Assembly: GCA_031292665.1 (NCBI GenBank)
Contig: JARLGR010000028.1
Span: 1 to 48,706, forward strand
Source of the DNA: Mycobacterium sp.
GTDB taxonomy: Bacteria > Actinomycetota > Actinomycetes > Mycobacteriales > Mycobacteriaceae
Direction: 5' to 3'
DNA length: 48,706 nucleotides
Shown here: one piece after another, positions 23,392-31,659 of the stretch
How positions within the stretch are numbered: position 1 is the first letter of the stretch
How the letters are laid out: each line of letters begins with the position of its first letter
Position numbers and translations under genes: made by a program
The notes under the pieces: generated by a model
The model's database searches: none
What the model saw: only the letters and a program-made list of their open reading frames with translations
Told to the model about the DNA's origin: nothing

Positions 23392-23898
23392 TCACTGAGT
23401 CTGAAGGGTCAGCCACTTCTCGAACGCGATCGGGTGAAACGGTCCCCAGGATGGCAGCTGCTCGGCGGAGCGTCGAGTGTATCCGGTCGCGTCGTAGAGC
23501 GCCTCTGCCTCGGGTTGACGGCTGCCGGTGACCAGATACAGCCGTCGGTATCCGCGGGCAGCGGTCTCCGCCTCCAGCGCGGCCAGCAGCTCCCTGGCGT
23601 AACCGCGGCGCCGATGTCCGCGGTCGGTCCAGATGCGCTTGAGTTCGGCGGTGTCCGCGTCGTGACGCCGAAACGCGCCGCCGGTCACCGGCACGCCGTC
23701 CAGTACGCCGATCAGCAACCCGCCGTCCGGCGGCGCCAGCTCGGCCGCCGGCACCGGTAACCAGGCCATGTGGGCGGTCGGCGTGCCACCGTATCGCTGC
23801 GCATACTCGACTGCGAGCTCGGCCAGCAGCGGCTGCGCCAGCGGGTCATCGTGGGTGGCCGACACGAACCGAAGCCGGCCGGCCGACGGTGTGGGCAT
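23392..23898 (-). CDS. GNAT family N-acetyltransferase
   Basis: A 168-residue protein, taking the start at 23898 ([11 protein letters not shown]). A longer frame from 23997 would overlap the end of the mmpL gene and is less likely. The acetyl-CoA-binding pyrophosphate motif is [13 protein letters not shown] (Q/RxxGxG/A form) with the preceding beta strand AELKRIWTD, and LYDATGY is the usual C-terminal motif. The substrate is unknown. The 3' end meets the tail of the ynfA remnant, and the mmpL gene lies 64 bp upstream on the same strand. Confidence 0.85.
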   Translation of the reverse strand: MPTPSAGRLRFVSATHDDPLAQPLLAELAVEYAQRYGGTPTAHMAWLPVPAAELAPPDGGLLIGVLDGVPVTGGAFRRHDADTAELKRIWTDRGHRRRGYARELLAALEAETAARGYRRLYLVTGSRQPEAEALYDATGYTRRSAEQLPSWGPFHPIAFEKWLTLQTQ

Positions 23899-23962
23899 CA
23901 CGTAACGATCTAACGCCTGTCGCTCCGACGCATGCCAGTCGGTTTGCCGCTTCCGCCGGCGA

Positions 23963-26257
23963 CTATGCCCGCGCCAAGGTGCTCGAATCGTCGGCAACGA
24001 TGCGCTGGCGCAACCGGAGCAGCGGTCGGGGCGCCCACCAGTTCAGGCCGCCGAACAGATGCATGAAGGCCGGCACCAGCAGCATCCGCACCAACGTCGC
24101 GTCGACCAAGACCGCGAGCGTCAGCCCCGCGCCGAACATTCGCATGAACGAGACGTCGGCGGTCATCAGCGCAGCGAACGAGATGGACATCAACAACGCT
24201 GCCGCGGTGATGACACGGCCGGTGTGCGCAAGCCCCAACGCGACGCTCTCGTCGTTGTCGGCGCGCGTTCGGGGTGAGCGCAGCCAGTATTCACGGATGC
24301 GCGAGATCAGGAAGACCTCGTAGTCCATGGACAACCCGAACGCGATGCAAAACATCATCGCCGGAATGGTGGCGACCAGCGTGCCGCTCGGTGTGGTGCC
24401 CAGCGCCCCCAGGTGCCCGTCCTGGAAGATCCACACCAGCGCGCCGAACGCTGCGGTGAGCGAAAGCATGTTGAGCAGAACCGCTTTGATCGGCAGCACC
24501 ACGCTGCCGGTCAGCATGAACAGCAACACCAGTGTGACGACCGCGATGAAACCGAAGACCACCGGCAATCGCGACGTGATCGCGTTGACGGAGTCGCGGT
24601 TGCTCTGCGCGTTTCCGGTCATCTGCACCGCCCGGCCACCCGGCGGCACGACCGTGTGCAGGCGGTCCAATTGGGCTTCGGACGCGCGTGAGTACAGCGG
24701 GGCGGTGGTGCTGACCGTCAGATATGCGCTGCCGTCAGCCAATCCGGCGGGCGCCGACGGCGGTCCTCTGCGCTCACCGGCGACGAACGTGCCGGACGGG
24801 GACGACACTGCCGCAACGTCGGTTACCCGGGAAAGCTGTGCGGCGTACGCGTCGAGCTCCGGCTTTGCCGGCTCTCCGATCTCGGGGATGACGATCGTCA
24901 CTGCGGTCGCGGAGTCCGCGCTGAATTCGCTGCGAACCACGTCGCTCACCGTTCGTGACGTCGCCGACGCCGGCAGCACCCGTTCGTCGGGATTGCCCCA
25001 TCTGACGTGCAAAAATGGGGCCACCAGCACGAGCAGCAGCACCACGATCGCCAGGCCGATCGGAATCGCTTGGCGCATGGCGACTCTCGCCGTCCGGTAC
25101 CAGAAGTCTTGGGCGATCGGTCGCGGCGAGGGCTCGGGGCGGCGGAACAACCGACGGCCGAGGCGCCGGACGTTGAGTGAGTCGATTCGGTTGCCCAGCA
25201 AGACGATCACGGCCGGCGCCACCACCGCCGCCGCCAAGGCGGAAAGGGCAACCACCGCGATGCCGGCATAGGCGAACGACTTCAGGAAGTACAACGGGAA
25301 CAGCACCATCGGGACCAGGGCCAGGGCCACGGTCATCGCCGAGAACAGCACCGTGCGACCCGCCGTCGCCATACTGCGCACGAGCGCGTCGTCGCGGCAC
25401 CGACCCTCGGCCAGTTCGTCGCGATAGCGGCTGATGATCAGGAGCGTGTAGTCGATGGCCAACGCCATGCCCAACGCGGCCGCCACGTTCAAGGCGAAGA
25501 TCGACACTTCGGTGACCAACGCCAGCGCCCGCAGCACCGCGAGCGAGCCCACTATCGCGAACCCTGCCACGGCCATGGGCACCGCCGCTGCCAGCAGGCC
25601 ACCGAAGACCCATACCAGCGCGACGAAGCTCGCCGGTATTGCGATGGATTCCATTCGCAGCAAGTCTTTTTCGGTATGTTGAGTGATCTGTGCGTAAAGC
25701 ACTGCCGGACCGCCCGCACGGACGGTGACCCCGTCACGGTCGCGCGCCAACCGGTCGGCCAGCGCTTGGGCATGCTTGGGTGCGCTGTTCTCATCGCCGT
25801 TGAGCGCGGCCACGATCAACGCGGACTTCCCGTCGGCGCTGACCGTACCCGGGGGCGGCGTTGGCGCATCCCACGGTGATGCGACCTGCGTGACGAACGG
25901 TGACCGGGCAAGCTGCCTCACGATGTCGAGGCCCACCAACCGCGCGCGCCCGTCGTTGACGCCGCCGTCCGAACTCACCAGGAGCACCATGTCCAACTCG
26001 CCCCGGTGGAACTTCTGGGACAGCAGCGCGGAGGCGCGGGCGGATTCGGAAGTCGGGTCCACCATCCCCCCAGCGGACAGGCTGGTCGCGGCGGGCAGGC
26101 CGAAGACGGCCGCGGCGGCCATGAGGAGGACCGCGACCGCGATGACCCGACGCGGCGAGGCCAGCGCCATCCGAGCCAATGGCGAAAACGCGTCGCGTCT
26201 CCGACGGTGACGCCCGGTCACGCGTGGCGTCTCGGGTTTCAGCATCGTGGTCGTCAT
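23963..26257 (-). CDS. MmpL/RND family transporter (short form)
   Basis: A 764-residue RND exporter with 12 predicted membrane helices: TM1 near residues 35-55, then a large extracytoplasmic loop, TM2-6, a second loop and TM7-12. The two proton-relay motifs are GMALAIDYTLLIISRYRDE and GLSMDYEVFLISRIREY (Asp-Tyr pairs in TM4 and TM10). It lacks the long C-terminal domain of MmpL3 and the extended loops of the mmpS-linked MmpL1/4/5 type, and no mmpS gene is next to it. The cargo is unknown. ATG 26257 is preferred over a GTG at 26275. The upstream region holds several repeat motifs (see the regulatory entries). It occupies the place of mmpS1-mmpL1 in H37Rv but belongs to a different subfamily. 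Confidence 0.9.
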   Translation of the reverse strand: MTTTMLKPETPRVTGRHRRRRDAFSPLARMALASPRRVIAVAVLLMAAAAVFGLPAATSLSAGGMVDPTSESARASALLSQKFHRGELDMVLLVSSDGGVNDGRARLVGLDIVRQLARSPFVTQVASPWDAPTPPPGTVSADGKSALIVAALNGDENSAPKHAQALADRLARDRDGVTVRAGGPAVLYAQITQHTEKDLLRMESIAIPASFVALVWVFGGLLAAAVPMAVAGFAIVGSLAVLRALALVTEVSIFALNVAAALGMALAIDYTLLIISRYRDELAEGRCRDDALVRSMATAGRTVLFSAMTVALALVPMVLFPLYFLKSFAYAGIAVVALSALAAAVVAPAVIVLLGNRIDSLNVRRLGRRLFRRPEPSPRPIAQDFWYRTARVAMRQAIPIGLAIVVLLLVLVAPFLHVRWGNPDERVLPASATSRTVSDVVRSEFSADSATAVTIVIPEIGEPAKPELDAYAAQLSRVTDVAAVSSPSGTFVAGERRGPPSAPAGLADGSAYLTVSTTAPLYSRASEAQLDRLHTVVPPGGRAVQMTGNAQSNRDSVNAITSRLPVVFGFIAVVTLVLLFMLTGSVVLPIKAVLLNMLSLTAAFGALVWIFQDGHLGALGTTPSGTLVATIPAMMFCIAFGLSMDYEVFLISRIREYWLRSPRTRADNDESVALGLAHTGRVITAAALLMSISFAALMTADVSFMRMFGAGLTLAVLVDATLVRMLLVPAFMHLFGGLNWWAPRPLLRLRQRIVADDSSTLARA

Positions 26258-26315
26258 TGGGAACGCTTTCGGCACGCTGCCACGGGGCCCGACAACGACT
26301 GTCCTTTTGAACGGA

Positions 26316-26333
26316 TAAGGCTCACTTGCCTAA
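26316..26333. promoter_or_regulatory. Inverted repeat upstream of mmpL, loosely iron-box-like
   Basis: TAAGGCTCACTTGCCTAA has half-sites TAAGGC and GCCTAA that are inverted with one mismatch and six bases between them, 59 bp upstream of the mmpL ATG. The half-sites recall the TTAGG...CCTAA arms of IdeR iron boxes, but the centre does not match the 19-bp consensus. An operator is plausible; the assignment to IdeR is weak. Confidence 0.3.
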
Positions 26334-26367
26334 ACCCCTAACCCTCGCGCCGCTGTTTTCAAAAGGT

Positions 26368-26387
26368 ATTACGACAGTGATTACGAC
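26368..26387. promoter_or_regulatory. Direct repeat ATTACGAC x2 in the mmpL upstream region
   Basis: ATTACGAC at 26368-26375 and 26380-26387 is separated by AGTG. An 8-bp direct repeat with a 4-bp spacer is the usual layout of OmpR-type response-regulator sites. Further on, TTAACT is repeated at 26433-26438 and 26449-26454. The whole stretch 26340-26460 is unusually AT-rich for this genome. Confidence 0.3.
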
Positions 26388-26483
26388 GTTACGCCCCATG
26401 AAGTTCGAACATTGGGGGGATTGGTAACTTATTTAACTGTTCACTATCTTAACTAGCGTTGCCGCGGCGGGTCGGCGCCAAAA

Positions 26484-26914
26484 CTAGACGCGCGTGGCGG
26501 TGACGTAGCGCGGGATGACCTTCAAGTCGTCGGCACTACCGGGCCACAGTCCGGTCAGCCCCGCGGCCACCACAGCCGGTACGGCCGTGTCTCCAGGCCG
26601 GACGCGAGGATCACCACTTGACGGATGCCCGCCCTGCCCGCGTCTGCCAGCAACTGGTCCAGAAACCGGGTGTGCGCCGCGAGGATGTCGATCAGCCCCG
26701 TGGTCACCGGGTTGTGGCCGTCCTCAGCCGCCAGTCGCATGTCGTTGATGAGCCGGGTGAAGTACTTCACCCCGACGGCGCGCACCAACGGCTCGGCGAA
26801 CGGGTCGTCCGTCAGCCCCTTATCGGAGGCCACGGCCCTCGCCACCGCGCCGAACGTCGCGGTCACCCCGACGCCGGTCGCCGGATCCCAGCTGTCGCCG
26901 GCCGCCCGTGCCAT
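26484..26914 (-). pseudogene. SAM-dependent methyltransferase (mycobacterial TIGR00027 family), internally deleted
   Basis: The N-terminal 118 residues (from ATG 26914) are a normal start of the mycobacterial Rv0726c/Rv0731c-like methyltransferases: SWDPATGVGVTATFGAVARA, DDPFAEPLVRAVGVKYFTR and RQVVILASGLETRPYRLWWP. The frame then hits a stop at 26555, but another frame immediately continues LTGLWPGSADDL and KVIPRYVTATRV with a stop at 26484, which resembles the family C-terminus. Family members are about 300 residues, so roughly 160-170 residues including most of the SAM-binding core are missing. A deletion joined head and tail out of frame, and the gene is inactive. Confidence 0.8.
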
Positions 26915-26920
26915 GGTTCG

Positions 26921-27295
26921 TCAGGAGCCCTGTCGGGAGTCCGCGCGGCGGCGCAGGATCGCGCCGACGACCGCTCGCCAACCGAGCAGCAGCACCGCGG
27001 TCACCGACGCCGCCACGATCACGAAACTGGCCGCCACACCCGCCGAGGTGGCCTTGCGCAGCAGCATGCCGACCGCCACGGTGCACAGCCAGACCACCAC
27101 CCCGGTCGGCACCACGGCGGTGGGTCGCCGCCAGCCACTCGACGCCAGCCAACCGACCGCCGTCCCGGACAAGAACGGCCACGCCGTCGTCGCGACGCCG
27201 GGGACGCTGAGCCCCTCGTCGTGGCTGCGGCGCCCGACGGCGCAGAACACCAGCACAGCGACGACGTCCATCGCTAGCCACCCCGGCCGTTGCAT
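26921..27295 (-). CDS. DUF3054 family membrane protein (Rv0401 type)
   Basis: A 124-residue protein with four predicted membrane helices (around residues 8-18, 38-52, 62-80 and 88-108) and the DUF3054 pattern DVVAVLVFCAVGRRSHDEG and WPFLSGTAVGWLA. Its length and its place next to fadE7 match H37Rv Rv0401. The function is unknown. The methyltransferase remnant follows 6 bp downstream on the same strand. fadE7 is divergent with 88 bp between the starts. Confidence 0.88.
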   Translation of the reverse strand: MQRPGWLAMDVVAVLVFCAVGRRSHDEGLSVPGVATTAWPFLSGTAVGWLASSGWRRPTAVVPTGVVVWLCTVAVGMLLRKATSAGVAASFVIVAASVTAVLLLGWRAVVGAILRRRADSRQGS

Positions 27296-27383
27296 GTAGC
27301 GAGACTACCGGGCCGGTGTGCGCACTTGACCCCGCGGCGCCAGCGCGGTTCGACGATGGCGGGTTAGTGGCAGGCTGACTTAT

Positions 27384-28565
27384 ATGACCACCAAGACGCC
27401 CGCCTTCAACCGAGACGACCCCCTGGGCCTCGACGCCTCCCTGTCCGACGACGAGCTCGCGGTGCGCGACACCGTCAGGAAGTTCTGCGCCGAGCATGTG
27501 ACCCCGTATGTCGCCGAGTGGTTCGAGATCGGCGACCTGCCCGTCCGCCAACTCGCCAAGCAGTTCGGTGAACTGGGGCTGCTCGGCATGCACCTGCATG
27601 GCTACGGGTGCGGCGGGGCCTCCGCCGTGCACTACGGCCTGGCGTGCACCGAACTCGAGGCCGCCGACTCCGGCATCCGGTCCATGGTTTCGGTGCAGGG
27701 GTCACTGGCGATGTTCGCCATCTGGAACTTCGGATCCGAGCAGCAAAAGCAGCGGTGGCTGCCCGGCATGGCCGCCGGCGAACTGCTCGGGTGCTTCGGG
27801 CTCACCGAAGCCGACGCCGGTTCCGACCCCGCGTCGATGAAAACCCGCGCGCGGCGCGACGGGTCGGACTGGGTGATCAACGGCCGCAAGCTGTGGATCA
27901 CCAACGGCTCGGTGGCCGACGTCGCGATCGTGTGGGCCGCCACCGAGGAAGGGATCCGCGGTTTCGTCGTTCCCACCGGAACGCCTGGATTCACCGCCAA
28001 CACCATTCACCACAAGCTGTCGCTGCGCGCGTCGATCACCAGTGAGCTGGTGCTCGACGACGTGCGGCTGCCCGAGGACGCCATGCTGCCCGAGGCAAAG
28101 GGCCTGAGGGGGCCGCTGTCCTGCCTTTCCGAGGCGCGCTACGGCATCATCTGGGGATCGATGGGAGCGGCGCGGTCGGCCTGGCAAGCCGCGCTCGACT
28201 ACGCCACCCAGCGAACCCAATTCGGCCGCCCGATCGCCGGATTCCAGTTGACCCAGGCCAAGCTCGTCGACATGGCGGTCGAGCTGCACAAGGGTCAGCT
28301 CCTGTCGCTGCACCTCGGTCGCCTCAAGGACAGCGTCGGGCTGCGTCCCGAGCAGGTCAGCTTCGGCAAGCTCAACAACACCCGCGAGGCGATCAAGATC
28401 TGCCGGACGGCTCGAACTATATTAGGCGGCAACGGAATATCGCTTGAGTATCCGGTCATCCGACACATGGTGAACCTGGAATCGGTGCTGACCTACGAGG
28501 GCACCCCCGAGATGCACCAGCTCGTCCTCGGCCAGGCATTCACCGGTAGCGACGCGTTCCGCTGA
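27384..28565 (+). CDS. fadE7: Acyl-CoA dehydrogenase FadE7 (glutaryl-CoA dehydrogenase-like)
   Basis: A 393-residue FAD enzyme. Acyl-CoA dehydrogenase signatures are CFGLTEADAGSDPASMKT (about residues 133-150), KLWITNGSVADVAIVWA, RTQFGRPIAGFQLTQAKL and the C-terminal YEGTPEMHQLVLGQA. The Glu in TYEGTP is the base position of glutaryl-CoA dehydrogenases, which it resembles more than the fatty-acyl enzymes. It therefore probably acts on a short dicarboxylyl- or branched acyl-CoA. Place and length match Rv0400c. No Shine-Dalgarno sequence precedes the ATG, so the mRNA may be leaderless. Confidence 0.92.
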   Translation: MTTKTPAFNRDDPLGLDASLSDDELAVRDTVRKFCAEHVTPYVAEWFEIGDLPVRQLAKQFGELGLLGMHLHGYGCGGASAVHYGLACTELEAADSGIRSMVSVQGSLAMFAIWNFGSEQQKQRWLPGMAAGELLGCFGLTEADAGSDPASMKTRARRDGSDWVINGRKLWITNGSVADVAIVWAATEEGIRGFVVPTGTPGFTANTIHHKLSLRASITSELVLDDVRLPEDAMLPEAKGLRGPLSCLSEARYGIIWGSMGAARSAWQAALDYATQRTQFGRPIAGFQLTQAKLVDMAVELHKGQLLSLHLGRLKDSVGLRPEQVSFGKLNNTREAIKICRTARTILGGNGISLEYPVIRHMVNLESVLTYEGTPEMHQLVLGQAFTGSDAFR

Positions 28566-28688
28566 CCCGGGCAGACAGGGGTGGTTCAGTGGACACCCGC
28601 CTGAAATACACGGCCCAGCAATACCAAACAGCTCGCTGGTTGCCGATGACCGTCACGCCGAGTATGCATATCTGCTGGGAGGTGCCTA

Positions 28689-29300
28689 ATGCGACCTGTC
28701 GCCTATCGGGTCGGTGTTCTCGCCGCCGGGTGCGGCCTGTCCCTGTGCGCGCCGTTGGCGGCCGCCGACCCGGTCACGCTGCCGCCGATGACGGCGACCG
28801 GCGGCGGGCCGATCATCGGTGGCGGTAACAATGCCGGTATCGCGCAGCAGCTCACCGGCCTCGGCAACCCGAACGTGCAAGAGGTTGACGGCTCGGACGC
28901 GGCGCAATTCATCACGGCCGCAGCGGGCGCCGCCAGCCCGCAGCTCGCAGCCCCGTTCGGATTGCTCAAGCGGGCGCTCGCCTGCCAGACCAACAACTCC
29001 GGATTCGGGGCGCGCGCCTACCGCCGCAACGACGGCCAATGGGGCGGCGCGATGCTCGTCGCCGCCAAGAGCGCCACACCGAATGTCGACGCCCTGACCA
29101 GTTGCGCCAAGACGAACTGGCGCAGGGCCACGGCGGGCACGCAGACCTCGATGTGCGACAGCGGCTGGACCACACCAAATTCCGTCACAAGCCGCGAGGG
29201 TGGCGAGGCCTACTACATCCTGATCGCCGGCACGGCCGACGACTTCTGCAGCGCGCTCAACGGCAAGTACACCACCAACGCCCGAACCTGGCCGTTCTAA
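28689..29300 (+). CDS. Secreted protein, Rv0398c type
   Basis: A 203-residue protein with signal peptide MRPVAYRVGVLAAGCGLSLC and probable cleavage at LAAADP (about residue 26). A Gly-rich linker (residues 36-50) precedes the mature domain with four cysteines (ALACQT, TSCAKT, SMCDSG and DFCSAL), suggesting two disulfides. The ATG follows GGGAGGTGCCTA. It is 124 bp downstream of fadE7, as Rv0398c is near Rv0400c, but lpqK (Rv0399c) is not present between them. Function unknown. Confidence 0.85.
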   Translation: MRPVAYRVGVLAAGCGLSLCAPLAAADPVTLPPMTATGGGPIIGGGNNAGIAQQLTGLGNPNVQEVDGSDAAQFITAAAGAASPQLAAPFGLLKRALACQTNNSGFGARAYRRNDGQWGGAMLVAAKSATPNVDALTSCAKTNWRRATAGTQTSMCDSGWTTPNSVTSREGGEAYYILIAGTADDFCSALNGKYTTNARTWPF

Positions 29301-29416
29301 GCCCGTTTCAGGAAAGGGTGCTATGCCGCGGCGCCAGGCGAAACCGACTGCGCGGCAATCATCATCAGCATCGCGGACGAGCCCGGATCCGTGCCGGGCG
29401 CATGCCCTACGTTCGG

Positions 29417-30095
29417 CTACGGATCGGATTGAGGATCGGCGTCGGTCTCACGGCGTTCGCTGTCGGCCATCTGACGCTGGATGTCGGCCTCCTCACGCTC
29501 GGCAAGCTCGGCAGTCTCCTCAGGCGTCACGACGCTCGCCCGGGCCAACCGTTCGGGCCCCTTCCTGCGCGCGTTGCTCGGCCCGCTTGCCTTCGGAATC
29601 GGCGCGTTGCCTCGCGACCTCGCGTTCGCTGGCGGCCTGCTCACGCTCGACGTTCTCTTGCTCGCGAACCGCCGCATCGCGCTCCCGCTGCCCCCCTTCG
29701 GCCGCGCGCTCCGCGTTCCCGACGGCTTCGCCCGCGGGACGAGCCGGCGGGTTCGCTGCCAACTGGCGCTCGTCGGCGGCACGCTCACGTTCGTCTGCGA
29801 TCCGTTCGCGTTCGTCGGCCAGCGTCTCGCGCTCGTCAGCGATCCGCTCCCGCTCGTCGGCCAAGGCCTGGCGGCGATCGGTGAGGAAGGTTCGCGCCTC
29901 GAGATAGCGCGCCCACCGCTCCACGCCTTCGGTCAGCGCCTCTCTTCTGCACGCCACCAGCTCGCGCTCGCGCGCGAGGTGTTCGCGCTCAGCCGCGATG
30001 CCTTCGCGCTCTTCGGCGATGCGTTCGCGCTCAATCGCGACGCTTTCGCGGTCCCGCGCGGGACGGATCACCGGCATGCCCATGGTCGTCTCCAT
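29417..30095 (-). pseudogene. Heptad-repeat coiled-coil protein with a one-base frameshift
   Basis: From ATG 30095 (METTMGMPVIRPARD) the frame encodes an extremely charged coiled coil built on 7-residue repeats ADERERI / ADERETL / ADERERA, plus other ERE-rich stretches. It ends at a stop at about 29520. In the +1 frame, open from about 29560, the same style continues (PEETAELAEREEADIQRQM) to a natural end DPQSDP with stop at 29417. Removing one G from the GGGG run (CCCC at 29558-29561 on the plus strand) would join them as QEGPERLARAS. So either the full-length protein (about 225 residues) is broken or the base is an assembly error. I do not recognise the family. It looks cytoplasmic, with no membrane segment or signal. 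A TTG start at 30149 is possible but less likely. Confidence 0.65.
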
Positions 30096-30255
30096 CAATT
30101 TGGTGTCATTCCATCCGAACAGATCACCGCTGCGCGCGGATAGAGTCAAAGTCTCCCTTCCCGCCCTGTCATTCGTCTACCACCAGGGTCACCCACCAGC
30201 CGACCGTCGTACGGTGTAGATGCGCCGCGGGAACTTCGAGACCGGAGGGACGAGT

Positions 30256-31650
30256 ATGTCGCGCAATCGCGTGGTCATCATCGGAAGCGGATTCGGGGGG
30301 CTCAACGCGGCCAAGGCACTCAAGCGGGCCCCCAAAGGTAGCCACGTCGACATCACGCTCATCTCCAAGACGACCACTCACCTGTTCCAGCCACTGCTGT
30401 ACCAGGTGGCCACCGGGATCCTGTCCGAAGGCGACATCGCCCCGACCACCAGGCTGATCCTGCGTAAGCAGAAGAACGTCCGGGTGTTGTGGGGCGACGT
30501 GAGCGCGATCGACCTGAAGGCGAAGACCGTCACGTCGCACCTGATGGGCATGCAGACGGTGATGCCCTACGACAGCCTCATCGTGCCCGCCGGCGCACAG
30601 CAGTCCTACTTCGGCCACGACCAGTACGCCATCTACGCGCCCGGCATGAAGAGCATCGACGACGCCCTGGAGCTGCGCGGCCGCATCCTGGGCGCGTTCG
30701 AGGCGGCCGAGGTCGCCACCGACCCGGCCGAGCGGCATCGCCGGCTCACCTTCGTGGTGGTGGGTGCCGGGCCGACGGGCGTCGAGCTGGCCGGCGAGAT
30801 CGTCCAGCTGGCCGAGCGCACCCTGGCCGGGGCGTTCCGCACCATCACGCCCAGCGAGTGCCGGGTCATCCTGCTCGACGCGGCGCCCGCGGTGCTGCCG
30901 CCGATGGGGCCGAAGCTGGGCCTCAAGGCGCAGCGACGGTTGGAGAAGATGGACGTCGAAGTCCAGCTCAACGCGATGGTGACCGCGGTCGACTACATGG
31001 GCATCACGGTCAGAGACCAGGACGGCAGCGAGCGGCGCATCGAATGCGCATGCAAGGTGTGGGCGGCCGGTGTCGCCGCCAGCCCGCTGGGCAAGATGGT
31101 CGCCGAGCAGTCCGACGGAACCGAAACCGACCGCGCCGGACGGGTGGTCGTCGAGCCCGACCTCACCGTCAAGGGCCACCCGTACGTGTTCGTCGTCGGT
31201 GACCTGATGTCCGTGCCCGGCGTGCCCGGGATGGCGCAGGGCGCGATCCAGGGAGCGCGCTACGCCACCACGCTCATCAAGCACGCACTGAAGGGCAACG
31301 ACGATCCGGCCAACCGCAAGCCGTTCAAGTACGTGAACAAGGGCAGCATGGCGCTCATCTCCCGCTACAGCGCCGTCGCGCAGGTCGGCAAGGTGGAGTT
31401 CGCCGGTTTCTTCGCCTGGCTGGCCTGGCTGCTGCTGCACCTGTACTACCTGATCGGCCACCGCAACCGCGTCGCCGCCATGTTCGCCTGGGGGATCTCC
31501 TTCCTGGGACGCACCCGCGGCCAGATGGCCATCACCAGCCAGATGATGTACGCGCGGCCGGTGGTGAAGTGGGTGGAGCAGCAAGCCGAAGAAGGCACGC
31601 TGGCGGCGGCCGAAAGCGTCGAGGCGGCCGAGCGAAAAGCGGCCGGTTAG
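30256..31650 (+). CDS. ndhA: Type II NADH dehydrogenase NdhA
   Basis: A 464-residue single-subunit NADH:menaquinone oxidoreductase. The start at 30256 is fixed by GGAGGGACGAGT just upstream; an earlier in-frame ATG (30220) would precede that ribosome binding site. Two dinucleotide-binding folds are visible: FAD at VIIGSGFGGLNAAKAL (residues about 7-22) and NADH at FVVVGAGPTGVELAG (about 166-180). Others are HLFQPLLYQVATGILSEGDI, VFVVGDLMSVPGVPGMAQG, and a C-terminal amphipathic/hydrophobic stretch FFAWLAWLLLHLYYLIG for membrane docking. It matches Rv0392c (ndhA) better than Rv1854c (ndh) and lies next to metZ as in H37Rv. It is convergent with metZ, 9 bp apart. Confidence 0.94.
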   Translation: MSRNRVVIIGSGFGGLNAAKALKRAPKGSHVDITLISKTTTHLFQPLLYQVATGILSEGDIAPTTRLILRKQKNVRVLWGDVSAIDLKAKTVTSHLMGMQTVMPYDSLIVPAGAQQSYFGHDQYAIYAPGMKSIDDALELRGRILGAFEAAEVATDPAERHRRLTFVVVGAGPTGVELAGEIVQLAERTLAGAFRTITPSECRVILLDAAPAVLPPMGPKLGLKAQRRLEKMDVEVQLNAMVTAVDYMGITVRDQDGSERRIECACKVWAAGVAASPLGKMVAEQSDGTETDRAGRVVVEPDLTVKGHPYVFVVGDLMSVPGVPGMAQGAIQGARYATTLIKHALKGNDDPANRKPFKYVNKGSMALISRYSAVAQVGKVEFAGFFAWLAWLLLHLYYLIGHRNRVAAMFAWGISFLGRTRGQMAITSQMMYARPVVKWVEQQAEEGTLAAAESVEAAERKAAG

Positions 31651-31659
31651 CTCCCCCGG

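Noticed and set aside
23963..26257. Assignment of the transporter to mmpL1 on the basis of synteny
   Set aside because: The protein is about 200 residues shorter than I recall for MmpL1, no mmpS partner is present, and the sequence belongs to a different MmpL-type subfamily.
26316..26333. A true IdeR iron box upstream of mmpL
   Set aside because: Only the outer arms resemble the consensus; the central bases and spacing do not fit the 19-bp site, so it is kept only as a low-confidence inverted repeat.
29520..30095. The repeated ERE/ADERER coding region as a DNA tandem repeat or CRISPR-like array
   Set aside because: Periodicity is seven codons at the protein level with varied bases; there are no constant repeats with unique spacers.
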